Assembly: GCA_039707465.1 (NCBI GenBank)
Contig: CM077645.1
Span: forward strand, 146,065,503 to 146,129,502
Direction: 5' to 3'
Length of the DNA stretch: 64,000 nt
Origin: Rhabdophis nuchalis
Taxonomy: Eukaryota; Chordata; Lepidosauria; Squamata; Natricidae
Part shown: piece by piece, positions 33,853 through 45,420 of the stretch
Layout of the letters: each line of letters starts with the position of its first letter
How positions within the stretch are numbered: position 1 is the first letter of the stretch
Notes under the pieces: generated by a model
Databases searched by the model: none
What the model was told of the DNA's origin: nothing
The model's input: the letters and a program-made list of their open reading frames with translations, nothing else
Made by a program: the position numbers and the translations under genes

Positions 33853-34044
33853 TACTATGCAGAATAGTTTAGCGGTAGCTCCAAACATGGTCAGGTCACT
33901 GGTCCCAAGTCTTTCTCTGAGGCTGCTTTCAATTTCCTACTTTGACATTGCAGCTAATCAGCATTACCTTGGGCCTGTAATGGCAAATATACAATTGAGA
34001 TTTAGTTTTTAGTCAAATCAGATTTCCATAGAGGACCTATGTAC

Positions 34045-34552
34045 CAGTGGTGTGATTCAAATAATTTAACAACCGGTTCTCTGCCGTAACCAACTGGGTA
34101 GGCGTGGCTCAGCAGTCCTGTGGGTGCGTGGGCCTGGCCAACTCAATGTCACTCAGATTGATGGGCACTTTGCCTTAGCTATTACAATGTAAAAAGGGTT
34201 AACTGGAGAGGCAGTTTCTGTAAGCAGGGCAATAAAGATTAGGCTAGAAACAACACCAGAATGTTTCCTTCCTGCCTCCCTTACAGGATTTTAGCGCAGG
34301 TAAATTATTTAATTCTATTTTAAATATTGTATTGTTTGTACTTTTTAAATGCATTAAAGCCCTGTGCACCGCCCCGAGTCCCTTCGGGGAGAGGGAGCGG
34401 TCTATAAATTAAATAAATAAATAGGATTAGCCCTGTAAAGTAAAAAAAAAAATCAAAATGAGATTTCTTCCAATAACCGGTTCTCCGAACTGCTTAGAAA
34501 GTTAAAAACCGGTTCTCCCGAATAGGTGCGAACTGGCTGAATCCCACCACTG
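34045..34552. mobile_element. hAT element (family C relative) with nested L2 tail
   Basis: Ends cagtggtgtgattcaaa and tggctgaatcccaccactg, flanked by ctatgtac and atatgtag (6 of 8). The arms carry the repeated motif aaccggttct in inverted orientation. An L2 3' end (about 34286-34422) has inserted inside. Confidence 0.75.
34286..34422 (+). mobile_element. L2 LINE 3' tail nested in hAT
   Basis: Sequence ggattttagcgcaggtaaat, through ccgccccgagtcccttcggg, to an ataaataaata tail matches the end of the L2 at 14131-17134. It is younger than its hAT host. Confidence 0.82.
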
Positions 34553-34560
34553 ATATGTAG

Positions 34561-35425
34561 CCATTTCATCTATGCCACAAACAGATAAATGTTTCTTAAC
34601 TTTGATTATTCTAGGATTCCCTGCTATATAAAGCTGAGTCAATGATTATGGAGGCATGGACAGTATTTTCTTTCTTTTTTTAATCCTCCCCTCCCCATCT
34701 TTTTTCTTCTCTTTCAGATGGCTATGCACTATCGACTCAATATAAGTCTATTAATTGTTTTTATTAATAATAGGATTCCCGCTTGACTTTTATGTAATGA
34801 GGGTGCTCCCACAAGTAGCTTATAATCTATTTACTGATAGCTGTATTCTTAGCAACTTAAACAGTATTTGTATTCTTTGTGTAAACAGGTGAATGGGTGG
34901 AGATCTGACATCAGTGAGTCACTGCTGGAGCAAAGAGAAATACAAAATTAGAATTTTTTAGAGATTTGAGTTGTTAGGCTTGTTTGTGGATCTTCAGAGA
35001 AGGAAGTAACCAATTTTTTGCATTGGTTATTTTTTTTTCCTTGGGTTATTTTGCAATTCTCATTTCAAGCTTGGTTCAAGAGAACAACAAAGAATTGCAT
35101 TTCACAAATGTGCCCTATAATTTCTAGGGTTTCCTGAAGTTCCAACATTTTAGAAATAGAATGCAGTATAATATATATATATATATATATAGGTTGTATC
35201 AGAATTTGCTCCTGACTTGATAGTAGATCCTTTTTCTCCAGAAAAATCATCCTCACATTTAGTAGTTTGTTTATACAGAAGCTTCACAGATTTGAATTGT
35301 CTAGGTTGTTTTACTGTAGACAATAAGTCATATAACATCTGCCTCCTGAGAACCAAGAATCCTGTTTGTCTATCTGCCTGCCTACCTCCCTGCTCAAAAT
35401 TTAAATTATGGACCTTTTCCTCCTA
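34561..35425. other. Unique DNA with a TA microsatellite
   Basis: No gene seen. A (TA)n tract lies at about 35169-35191, and T-rich runs lie near 34665-34690 and 35029-35040. Confidence 0.4.
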
Positions 35426-35429
35426 CTCT

Positions 35430-35490
35430 TTTAAGGTCCCTTTGGGGAGAGGGAGCGGTTATATAAGTCTAAATAATAAATAAGTAAACA
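35430..35490 (+). mobile_element. L2 LINE terminal tail
   Basis: Short L2 end: ggtccctttggggagaggga then gcggttatataagtctaaat and an A/T tail. Nothing more of the element remains. Confidence 0.65.
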
Positions 35491-35910
35491 AAATGATGGC
35501 AATTTTCTTTTTGGCCTTGACGGTTGGGAAAATTGGCTTAAAGGTTACCTAACAGTCCTTTCTGGCCTATAATAATTTATTCCAGATTGATAAGCTCAAA
35601 TCCTTAAAAGGCTAAAAGGTGACAATATAAAAATGCATTTGTACATGTAAAAAGGGATGATCAGATGGCCATTATCATCAGACAGATACATGCGGTTGTG
35701 AAAAATATTGCATAACTATGTCACTTGCATGGAGTGTGTGAGCAGTATTGGGCACAGCATTGTCTTAAGAAGGAAAGAAAAAAAATAGAAGAGTTTAGCA
35801 CAGATCAGAGAGTAAATTACTATTTGCAGTTTTAAGTCCATTTGCTATCTGATTCTGTAATGTGGCTATCTGCCTGCCTATCAACTATCTATCAGAATAC
35901 AACAATTACT
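35491..35910. other. No recognised feature
   Basis: Unique A+T-rich DNA between an L2 tail and the 35911 transposon. Confidence 0.35.
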
Positions 35911-37080
35911 TACCGTATTTTTCGGAGTATAAGATGCACCTTTTTTCCTCTAAAAAGAGGCTGAAAATCTGGGTGCATCTTATACATCGAATACAGCATT
36001 TTTTGCCTCCTGAAACCACGCCCCTTCACCAAAATGGCCACGCACATACCCTTATGGAGGCTTCTAGAGAGCTCCTGGGGGCTGGGGAGGGCAGAAATGA
36101 GCACAACACAGGGTGTTTTTGTCCCCCAAGTCCCCAGCAGCGCTCTATAAGCCTCCATAAGGCTATGCATGCTATTTTTTGACCAAAAAATGGGCTGTTT
36201 TCACGAAAAAATGGGCCATTTTTCCTCATTTTGCCCCCCCCCCAGAGCACCCTGCAAGCCCCCCCAAGGCTATTCATGCCTTTTATTTGGAGAAAAAAAC
36301 GGGCCCATTTTCAAGAAAAAAAGGCGGTTTGGGGGAGGTTTGTACAGTGCAAAAAGAGGTTTTTTTTCATTCGGAAAGCTGTTTAGTTAGAGTGATTGAT
36401 GAGAATTATGTTGGTCAAGTACTTTGCCTGCAGAAACAAAGATTTGTTCCAAAGGTGGTCAGTGATTTCCTTCTCCAGCACATGGGTAAATACACCTGGA
36501 AACATCTACCTACCTACCTACCTACCTACCTACCTACCTACCTACCTACTCTCTCTCACTATCTACCTATCTACTATATTTCTCTCTCTCTCTCTCTCTC
36601 TTTTCTCTCTCTCTATTTTTCTCTCTCTATCCCTCTACCTACCTACCTATCTACACTCTCTCCCTCCCTCCCTCCCTATTGTATTTCTCTCTCTCTCCCC
36701 TCTATCTACCTATCTGCCTACTCTCTCTCTCCCCCTACTTATCTACTGTATTTCTCTCTCTCTCTCTATTTCTCTTTCTCTATCTCTCTACCTACTTATC
36801 TATCTACACACACTATCTCTCCCTACTTACCTACCTACTGTATTTCTCTCTCTCTCTCTCTCTCCCTAACCCTTTATCTACCTACCTACCTAACTATACA
36901 CTCTGTCTCCCTCCCTCCCTCCCTACTTTCTCTCTCTCCCTACCTACCTTCTGTATTTCTCTCTCTTTCTCTCCCTCTCTATCCCGCTATCTACCTGCCT
37001 ACTTTTAAAAAAGATTTCCCTCTTCAAAACCTGGGTGTGTCTTATACTCCGGTGCGTCTTATACTCCGAAAAATACGGTA
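35911..37080. mobile_element. DNA transposon with 30-bp terminal inverted repeats
   Basis: The first 30 bases (35911-35940, starting taccgtatttttcggag) and the last 30 (37051-37080, ending ctccgaaaaatacggta) are inverted copies with a single mismatch. The outermost bases are TA at both sides, consistent with a TA-target (mariner-type) duplication. Partial sub-copies of the terminus occur inside both ends (gggtgcatcttatac; gggtgtgtcttatactcc). The interior has no transposase. Much of it (36496-37010) is a CTAC/CTCT/CCTC repeat field, and the 300-codon frame across it is low-complexity. Confidence 0.8.
36496..37010. repeat. Complex CTAC/CTCT/CCTC repeat field
   Basis: Blocks of ctac units (pure at about 36508-36550) alternate several times with tctc, cctc and ctat blocks, each cycle including tgtatttctctctc. 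The higher-order period is roughly 80-110 bases, so the field seems to have grown by duplication of a larger unit as well as by slippage. Confidence 0.85.
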
Positions 37081-37754
37081 ACTTCAAATTTCCCTTTATA
37101 TATTACACCAGCTAAACATCTGTTGCATCTGTCAAGTAGAAAAATGGTAAAGGTTAATATGTAGTAATGCCTTGTGCCACACCCAAAGAGGAGACTAAAG
37201 AATACACTGAAATTCAGGCATGTCATAGTTTACAGTGAAGCAGCCCACTTTAAATCTATTTTTTCCCCTGTGTCTTGTTCCTTCACATCTTCCTAGAAAC
37301 TCGGCCCTTCCTCCCAATTTTTTTACTGTGCTTACAACATGTCAGCTTTGACTGAGTGATATATTGCTTAATGAGTTAGTGCTAGAGACTAGAGACAAAC
37401 AGGTTGCTGTTGAAAAATTACAAAAGGTACATAATAAATATGGTAGACTTCCTCATATTACTCAATTTTGGAATAGGCCCATAAAACACCTGTACTTAAG
37501 TGGGTGGTTATGGAATCTATAGAAATGGGATGCCAGGTTTACAGACTACACCAGTCCAAATATTACCTATTTGATTAATCCATAATGTCCTAGGCCCTAG
37601 GGAAATCTAAAGCCAGTTGCTGGGAAGGCAATAGGGAGAGAAAATGCCCTCCTCAGAGAAGTATAACTATTCCAGAAGAACTTCCATCTTTGTTAAATAA
37701 GAACAATTTGATGCAAGTTAAGCCATGATTCCATGATGCTGCGCTATCATCAAT
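37081..37754. other. No recognised feature
   Basis: Unique DNA; no gene or repeat family recognised. Confidence 0.35.
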
Positions 37755-37784
37755 CAATAATCAATCAATAATCAATAATTTAAT

Positions 37785-38235
37785 TTATAGACCGCTCCTC
37801 TCCCCGTAGGGACTCGGAGTGGTACACAGGGAAAACTAAAACCACAATACAATAAATATACAAATATAATTAAGAACAAATTAAATCTGGGCCTGTGCTA
37901 AAATCCCCTTAACATGCTAAAATACCCAATTAAAACAGCTAGACCCTATAGAGAGAGGCTACCCAAGGCCGGCCAAACGGAAAAGATGAGTTTTTAATTT
38001 CAGACGGAAGGAGCGGAAGTCCGTGGTTGTTCTGATGTCGGGGGGAAGGTCGTTCCAGAGGGCTGGGCCCGCCACAGAGAGAGCCCTTCCCCTGGGCGTC
38101 GCCCGCTGACAGAGTCTAGTGGACGGCACCCGGAGAAGTCCCTCTCTGTGGGAGCGAATCGGCCGTGAGGATGTATGAGGCAGGATCCGATCCCGCAGAT
38201 AGCTAGGTCCCGAGCCATGGGGGCTCGGGACCTAG
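37785..38235 (-). mobile_element. L2 LINE 3' fragment with fold-back 5' junction
   Basis: Reverse complement of the last ~440 bases of the L2 at 14131-17134 (tail near 37785, polymerase C-terminus up to about 38220). At its 5' junction, ctaggtcccgagcc (38203-38216) is followed after five bases by its exact reverse complement (38222-38235), as though the cDNA end folded back and primed on itself. Confidence 0.88.
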
Positions 38236-40035
38236 TATAACAATCAGTTATACTGCACTACTAAAATGAGTTAATCCGTTGAGTTTGCTTTCTCTAGTTT
38301 TAATTATCTTTAAGGACCTTCATGTACCTTTTGGATTTTTAAAGATTTTAAAAACTAGGGAATAGTTTGCTGCACTTATTACAACATAGTTTATATAAAC
38401 CCTTGTAGGTTTCATGCACAGAATCCTGAATGGAAACATTAACATATTAATAATTGATTATTTCCATGTCAAATGACTAATAATGGTATGATTTATAAGC
38501 TCTTGGAAATTTATGTGTGAATATAAAATAGCCATAAAGCTCACATTTTAGAACAGGTTCTCTTAGATTTTTTCCATTTCCCCCTAAATTGGTGTCCACT
38601 TAATGTTCTCGACTAGGATACCTATCATCCACAACCAGCATGATGACCCACTGGAGATGATGGGAGTTAAAGTCAAATTCCCTTGGGAGACATTAGTTTG
38701 TGAATACTATATCATGTATTCTCAAGATTGTGAGTAGTCCAGGATCATTTCTCTTGGTAAATCCAACGTTTTTGGCTGTTTGTTGGTAAAAAGTCACAAT
38801 TGTCCTTGAAGAATGAGCTAGACAACTTATCTGTGTTGGAAATTTAATCATCCCAGGTAACTTGTATGTGCAATTTGTCTCCAGTACTATAGTTGTCTTC
38901 TCTTCTTTCCTCCTCCTCCTCCTCCTTGGTTGAATGACAATACAAAGTTACTTCATATCTCCTTTGCATCTGACTCAAGCTTGAGGTCATTAGGCACTGA
39001 GAACATTTTTCAAGGGCTTTACATGAACCTCAAAGAACATTGCAGCTTGCATGAGCCAGGAAAAAGGTATGTGTGCTACCAGTTGCCTCACTGAATTAAT
39101 GGTGATTGTTTTGGTTTCCACTGAACAGATACTAAAACACTGGAACTTGATTGAACTAGTCAGGAGTGGGGATTCCAAATGTAATGACAGACAGATGCAA
39201 CATTCCATAGTTGGCTTCTTCACTTTTTTTACATTGGTAATAAGACCTGGCATGGAAATTTGGAAAACCTGTCTCTTCATGTTGACGAGAGCTACCATTA
39301 AAGTTTGTCTAAAGTGAAATAAGGAGGGATATTTGGGTGGAGTTCAGGTGTTCCCTGATAGACCAAAATAGAAAGAAATTATAAGAACACAACTATAAGC
39401 AGATAGGATCATTTGCATATTTTAAAGTTACTTAAAGGAGCTTTAGTTTTCTCTTCCCATATATAACTAGTAAGTTTATAAAGAGCTCCAATATGGTGGT
39501 ACTCTGAGTGACCTTGGAGAACAAGTGGCAGAGGTTTTGTCAAGTAATATGTCCCCAGAATAAAAATCTAAGGCATCCATCTTTCTTTAAAGTCTGTTTA
39601 TTAGGAACATATCAAATTGGCATGGTCTTGGTGTAATTCCAACTCTGGCCAGATTCTGGAATTACACTCAGTAAAAAGGAAAAGTTTGAAACTTATCCCC
39701 ATAGTCACATTCTCCAATCCATTCTCAGTTCATCAGTCTGATAATATCCAAACTCCACCTTCCTCCAGCTGCAGGAATCTTCTCTGTTCCCACAAGAAGG
39801 AAGGAATGACAATCGGACACAACATTCCCCCATTATCTTTACAACCCTCCTTTCAACAATCAGAATGTGGCAAGACTGAAATACCATTTTACCCCTTTGC
39901 AGAAACCAAAAGAAAGCTAAGAAAAGAATAGACAAAGGCTACAGTAAAATATGGCTACACATATGTCATCTTCAGGGTCAACAGCTTTCCCCTCCCACCA
40001 CAGCCCTGGGTCTGCTCCCTCCGTTTTACAATACA
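38236..40035. other. Unique DNA, no gene
   Basis: About 1.8 kb of mostly unique DNA. There is a short (CCT)n at about 38907-38922. Overlapping opposite-strand frames of 70-104 codons at 38990-39935 have no domains. Confidence 0.4.
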
Positions 40036-40039
40036 ATAC

Positions 40040-40485
40040 AATACAATAGCAGAGTTGGAAGGGACCTTGTAGGTCTTCTAGTCCAACCCCCTGCATGGGC
40101 AGGAACCTTATACCATTTCAGACAAATGGCTGTCTAACATCTTTTTAAAGACTTCCAGGGTTGGGGCATTCACAACTGCTGGAGGCAAGCTGTTCCAGAG
40201 GTTAATTGTTCTTACTGTCAGGAAATTTCTCCTTAATTCTAAGTTGCTTCTCTCCTTGGTTAGTTTCCACCCATTGCTCCTTGTCCTGCCCCCAGGTGCC
40301 TTGGAGAAAAGTTTGACTCCCTCTTCTTTGTGGCACCCTCTGAGATATCGGAACACTGCTATCATGTCTCCCCTGGTCCTTCTCTTCATCAAACTAGACA
40401 TACCCAGCTCCTGCAACCGTTCTTCATATGTCTTATGTTTTCCTAAATGATATTTTCTGTTCTTGCCTGTTTGCAAGCTGACCAC
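40040..40485 (-). mobile_element. CR1 LINE 3' end with polymerase C-terminus
   Basis: On the minus strand, 40485-40108 keeps an open frame for the end of a CR1 polymerase: [50 protein letters not shown] and PTLEVFKKMLDSHLSEMV. The UTR contains the complement of gagttggaagggaccttg and ends at an ataca repeat (about 40028-40048). Confidence 0.9.
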
Positions 40486-40487
40486 TT

Positions 40488-40741
40488 CTCTGCGGAAATT
40501 TTGAGTAGTTCAAAGAAACAGCAAATACCACCTCTGGTTGGCCCCGCCCTCCCACCCCCATTGTTCCCTGTCCTATATTGTTTTTTAACTCAGCTGATTC
40601 ATGCAGCAGAGCAGATTGCCGAGCCTCAGCTGAGCTAAACAGCAGCTCAGCTCACCAGCGCTGACACCGAGGGTGGACTTTGAGTGCTGTTTGTGTACTT
40701 TTCATAGAACCAGTAGAAAAAGATTTGGAATCCCACCACTG
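40488..40741. mobile_element. hAT element (family C), left-truncated
   Basis: Contains gaaattttgagtagttc, caaataccacctctg and the terminus ttggaatcccaccactg (ending 40741), which are family C landmarks. The left end is missing where it meets the CR1 fragment, so no target duplication is available. Confidence 0.75.
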
Positions 40742-41435
40742 GTCTTCTCCTGCAACTATGGTGAACTAAGACTTCTGAGAGGCTGGATTTGGCACCAGCA
40801 TGGCTATAATAAAAGAAACTTGTGAAATTGTTGGGGCCTGCCCTGTATCAGATGAGGAGCAGAGCTTCAGGGAAGACTACAAACTCAACACCTAAGCTGA
40901 CTCTTGCATGTGCCATGCTTAGGAGTCATTCAAAAAATACCGTGTTCCGCGTGACCTTGTCCTCATTTCGAATGATGAAGGATAAAGACAGATGGGACTT
41001 GATTGAATGTTGCCAGTAGTTTATGGCTTTGATAGAAGTCACTTTCCGAGCTTACCGGACATGGGGCAAAACCATTTCACTGCCTGCAGGTAGCAGTGCA
41101 AATACAAGCAGAATGTTTTGGTTTATTTCAGAATAAACCATCTTTTCTTCACCTTTGGGTGAGTTTTCCAATCTCTTGCCCTATAGGTTTGAGCATAATA
41201 GCTGAAATGGAAGCAGCGTAAATCTGGCTGTTGAGGACGTTGCTTGTTGACGTCTGTGGCATTATCAAATTTTGCAACAATTTGCTGCTTTTTGCTTTTA
41301 AGACAAGGCGAGGCACTGTGGGCAACATAGTCACTCAACACCCACGCCTCTGTTCTGTAAATTCTGCCCCCAACTTCTAGAAATGGCTTCTTAAATGCCC
41401 CAATCCAGGAAATTAGCTTATTTCCTGTAGTTTAA
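40742..41435. other. No recognised feature
   Basis: Unique DNA without a supported gene. Confidence 0.35.
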
Positions 41436-41439
41436 ACAT

Positions 41440-42370
41440 TTATATATTAGCCGCCCATCTTATAATAAAGTCTGGGTGGCTCCCAATCAAAAATTAAAAT
41501 AAGATTTTAAAAAACATATTAAAACTATTAAAATATTAGAACAAAAACTGGGCACCAAGTCAAGCTTCCAGTATGTAGTCACCTCATCATATACCAATGC
41601 CTGAGGGAAGAACAGGTCTTTGGTGTTCTATGGAAGACTAGGAAGGTAGAGGCCTGTTGAACTTCGGGGAGGAAGCGTAGTCAATAGGGGCTACCACAGA
41701 AAAAGCATGCTTCCTAGCCCTTATAGAATGCCAATGTTTAAAGGAAAGGACTAGAGCAGCTCCCCTCCATCTAACCTGGTGGGATGAATCAATGTCCTTA
41801 GGGAAATGTGGATGTTCAGATAACCTTCCCTGTGTCAGTTATGGCTTTAAAAGTGATGACCAGCACCTTGAATTGCACCTAGAAAGAAACTGGAAGCCAT
41901 TGCAGATTGCAAGAGAGGTATTAGATGGGCAAACATAGGGGCACCCTTCACAGGGCAAACTGTTGTGTTCTGACCAGTTGAAATTTCTGGATGGTCTTTA
42001 AAACAGTCCCATGTAGAGTGCATTGTAGTAATCCAAACAGAAGGTGATCAAGGCAGGAATGACTGTGAGTAAGGCCTCCCAGTCCAGAAAAAAGACAATT
42101 ATCGCACTAGGTGAATTTGTGCGAAGCCCCTACTTTTCAAGCAAGAGCTGTGAGTTCAGAAGGAACACACACACACACACACACACCGGTTGAACACCAG
42201 CTCAGTCTGGAGAAGTGACACCATGTCCACAGTCACACAGTCAACAAGGAAATATCATCTGGAACCAGAGGGCCGAAAATCCAGAGCCACTCCATCTTGC
42301 CAGGGTTGAGTTGGCACTGATCCTCCCCATTCAGACCTTTACAGGTTACAGACACTCAGCCAATTGTCTT
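41440..42370 (-). mobile_element. Old L2-like LINE fragment
   Basis: Order and wording match the L2 minus-strand copy at 45421-46250 (ggaagccattgcagattgc versus ggaagccagtacagctcg; cccatgtagagtgcattg versus cccatgtagagagcattg) but with many substitutions and indels. It is much older than the other L2 copies. A (CA)n tract at about 42165-42185 lies inside. Confidence 0.7.
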
Positions 42371-42477
42371 GTATGTGTCGTCCCACCCCCATTTTACCAG
42401 GTCAGATTTGATGGACCTAAGTGTAACTAGAATAAGATTCCCGATGGCTGTTAAATAAGGCATGGTTGTGCACATTA

Positions 42478-42665
42478 GCATGGCAGGGGAAGGATACTGC
42501 AAAATCCCCATTCCCTCCTCACTCCTGGGGAAAGGATATTGCAAAAATCTCCATTCCAACACCACTCTGGGGCCAGCCAGAGGTGGTATTTGCCAGTTCT
42601 CCAAACTACTCAAAATTTCTGCTACTGGTTCAGAACCTGTCAGAACCTGCTGAATTTCACCTCTG
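42478..42665. mobile_element. hAT element (family C), partial
   Basis: Carries the duplicated interior motif (gatactgcaaaatccccat) and the terminal segment from cagaggtggtatttgcc to tgaatttcacctctg. The left terminus is missing. Confidence 0.75.
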
Positions 42666-43124
42666 ATCCTCAGTCTGTACCCTGTATGTACATCTCTTTA
42701 AAAAACAAACTTACAGAAGGCAAGTTTCACAACTCCCTGTTCATTCCTGGTATTTTAAATGTTTTGTTTGTTTAATTTTTGTTAGATTCTCTGGGAGAGG
42801 CTATTTTTTTCCTCATAGAAACTACAGAAAATTTTTTCTATGGTCAGTCACAGGTTGGCAGCTTTTGATTTAATTTCAGTTCATAATGGCATTATGAATA
42901 GAAATCAACACTACCCCTGTTAATTGCCTATTAATTCTTGATATGCTCTCTATCTATTAAAGCTGAACAGTTCACGGAAGATAACACATGGGTTTGGGTG
43001 TTGAGTGCTGGTGAGGTGGTGATCTGGTCTCCCCCCCTTCCTTTTTAGGTTTTTAATTGTCTCTTTTGACTGGTGTGTAAATGTGGTTTATCTCTATGTG
43101 CTTATTGATGGCTGATTTGGCAGA
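42666..43124. other. No recognised feature
   Basis: Unique A+T-rich DNA. Confidence 0.35.
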
Positions 43125-43132
43125 GTGCTAAG

Positions 43133-43555
43133 CAATGGTGGGATTCAGCCAGTTCACACCGGTTCAGACGAACCGGTTATTAAATTAACCCACTCAGCCC
43201 CGCTATCAAAGTGGATCCTGGGCACTGCGCTGCAATGGAGAAACAGGCAACAGAATGGCCAGTCTGAGGGAAGGAGAAGGGTGCTTTCCCTCTTTCTTCT
43301 CCCTGCTCCTCCCTCTTCCCTCATGCCACCCACTCTGTTTCCCGTTTCTCCATTGCAGCACAGCACCCAAGATCCACTTTGATAGCGAGAGGGGGGGATA
43401 ATTTAATAACCGGTTCACCCAGGGTCAGGTTGGCTGTCGTGGGAAGCTCGTCCTGCATGTGGTAGAGGTGAAGGACGGGGATGGGCCATGCCCCCCATAA
43501 CAGCCAACCTGACCCTGGACCAACTGGTTGTCCAATTATTTGAACCCCACCATTG
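43133..43555. mobile_element. Fold-back hAT element (family C relative)
   Basis: Ends caatggtgggattcagcc and tgaaccccaccattg, flanked by gtgctaag (43125-43132) and gtgctagg (43556-43563). The interior is a long hairpin: tatcaaagtggatcctgggc with gctgcaatggagaaac on the left (about 43205-43248) pairs with gtttctccattgcagc and gatccactttgata on the right (about 43340-43384). Confidence 0.85.
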
Positions 43556-43563
43556 GTGCTAGG

Positions 43564-44240
43564 TTCCTAGAATTTCCTCTGCTTCTTATATTTGGTTTGG
43601 TCTAAGATGCTCATAGTTTCCCAATTGTAACAAATAATTAAGTCTGCCCATGTTTTGTAAAATTAAGGCACTGAAATTTTGTTCATGCCTTCTGGCTGCT
43701 GGTTGGCATTAATGGATGCACTCTGCTAGTCTTCTGCCTGTTTGTCTTATGTATGGTATATTGTAAATGACTCCTTTTCTTTTTGGGCTACTGGGTCTTT
43801 TGATTTAGTAAAGATATCTCAGAGGGCTTTACATTAATTGGTTTATGTCTAGAGTGGTGCCATGTGGCAGGATAAAAACGGATCATATTTCCAATTCTTT
43901 ATATTATATCCTCACTCAGATTTGCTTTTCTGACTCAGCAGTTTCACCGGATTAGTGACTGTCACTTGATGACTAAATTAGCAAATTATGTAAGAATTGA
44001 AATATTTTTAAAAAGGAAGCAGAGTTTGTGTGACCTTAACTATTCCACTTCTATTGCTTCATTTCTTAGAAATGATGAGTTTTTAACACAAGAGAAGATG
44101 AATGAGAATTCACAGACTTTAAAAGTAGCATTTCCTTTTATCAGTGTCGTTATTCCCAGCATAAATGAACTTTTAAAAATCTATCTATTCTAACAAAAGT
44201 GTTAAAAATATTTTTCAGTTGTTTTAGAGCACTGGATTGG
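43564..44240. other. No recognised feature
   Basis: Unique DNA; a 75-codon plus-strand frame at 43966-44193 lacks any domain. Confidence 0.35.
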
Positions 44241-44248
44241 ATCCAGGC

Positions 44249-44494
44249 CAGAGATGGGTTACTACTAGTTTGCACCAGTTCGGGCGAACCGGAAGTGATA
44301 TTTTGGCCTTGGTCGTCCGAACCGGTGACTCAGGCTGGCCACACCCCCGAACTGGTTGCCCAGTCGCCGATGACATTGCCGGCATCTTTTTTAGTAATTT
44401 TTTAAATGTTTTGCACATGCGCAGAACAATTTATAGCCAACTGCATGTGTGCACGAAGTAAACCAGTAGCAACGCTGGCAGCAACCTACTCCTT
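44249..44494. mobile_element. hAT-like element (family C relative)
   Basis: Opens cagagatgggttactact and closes tggcagcaacctactcctt, with a perfect 8-bp duplication, atccaggc, at 44241-44248 and 44495-44502. It contains gcgaaccgg and inverted aaccgg motifs typical of the group. Confidence 0.85.
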
Positions 44495-44502
44495 ATCCAG
44501 GC

Positions 44503-45060
44503 ATATAGAATATTTTTTAGAAATTAAGAAGAATGTGAAAAATTAACTTGTTTCAATAATTCGGAACTTACAGTTAAACCCGAATTTAACTTCTAGGTGG
44601 AGAAAGAAGTAAATAAATCCGGAAAGTGTAAAAAGTGTTCCATTTTCTGACGAGTTTCAGTAGTAATTCTTCCTAAGTGCTGCACTATTTGCAGCAAGTT
44701 CCATTGCAAGAAAATCATAATACAAGTTTTATAGCTAAATTAGATTACTGTAATATTGATATCATATATTCCAGGTCACAAGCGATGGTCAGGATTTGCA
44801 AAAAAAAAAGTACTGAAACTATTGAGTTCAAGATTTAAATGAAGATCTCTATGCATGCTTAGCACTGATTTCAAACTAATTATAACTGATAACAGCTTAT
44901 TACTCCATCACTTTGTTAGGCTGAAATTTTGAAACAATATTTTGTCATCTGTTGTAGTTGCTAAGTTATCATCAGTACAGATTTGGCCAATGATAGCTTT
45001 CTGAAGTGGAAATTCTACAGATAAACATCGTACCTTTTCATCCTACCTTTTGGCCAGCAG
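44503..45060. other. No recognised feature
   Basis: Unique A+T-rich DNA. Confidence 0.35.
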
Positions 45061-45062
45061 TT

Positions 45063-45420
45063 ATAGGAAGTCCTTGACTTACAGCCTCATTTGAGACTGG
45101 AATTTCTGTCATAAGTTGTGATTGTAAGTGGAATCGGACCTAATTTTATGACAATTTTTACGGCTGTTGTTAAGCGAATCCCATGCTCATTAAGCAAATC
45201 CAGCTTCCCCAATGGGTGTTTTTGGTTTTTGTTTCTGCTGGAAATTGGCAAAAAAACATTGTTAATTGCAACCATATGACTCAGGATGCTACAAACCATA
45301 AATACGAAGCAGTTACCAAATGCCTGAATTGTGATCGCATGATTGGGTGAGACAATAATAAGGGAGAATACAAGGTATAAGTCACTTTTTTCTGAAGCTG
45401 TTATAACTTTGAACAGTTGT
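45063..45420. mobile_element. Family B repeat, cut by L2
   Basis: Starts ataggaagtccttgacttac and follows the family B order through gtcacttttttctgaagc to aactttgaacagttg, where an L2 tail begins. The terminal ~30 bases are absent beyond the L2. Confidence 0.75.

Noticed and set aside
36500..36560. CRISPR-like or tandem array appearance
   Set aside because: Simple tetranucleotide repeat without unique spacers, in a vertebrate genome.
36179..37081. A 300-codon plus-strand open frame
   Set aside because: It is translated CTAC/CTCT microsatellite (Leu-Pro-Thr-Tyr-Ser repeats) inside a transposon, overlapped by equally long frames in other phases.
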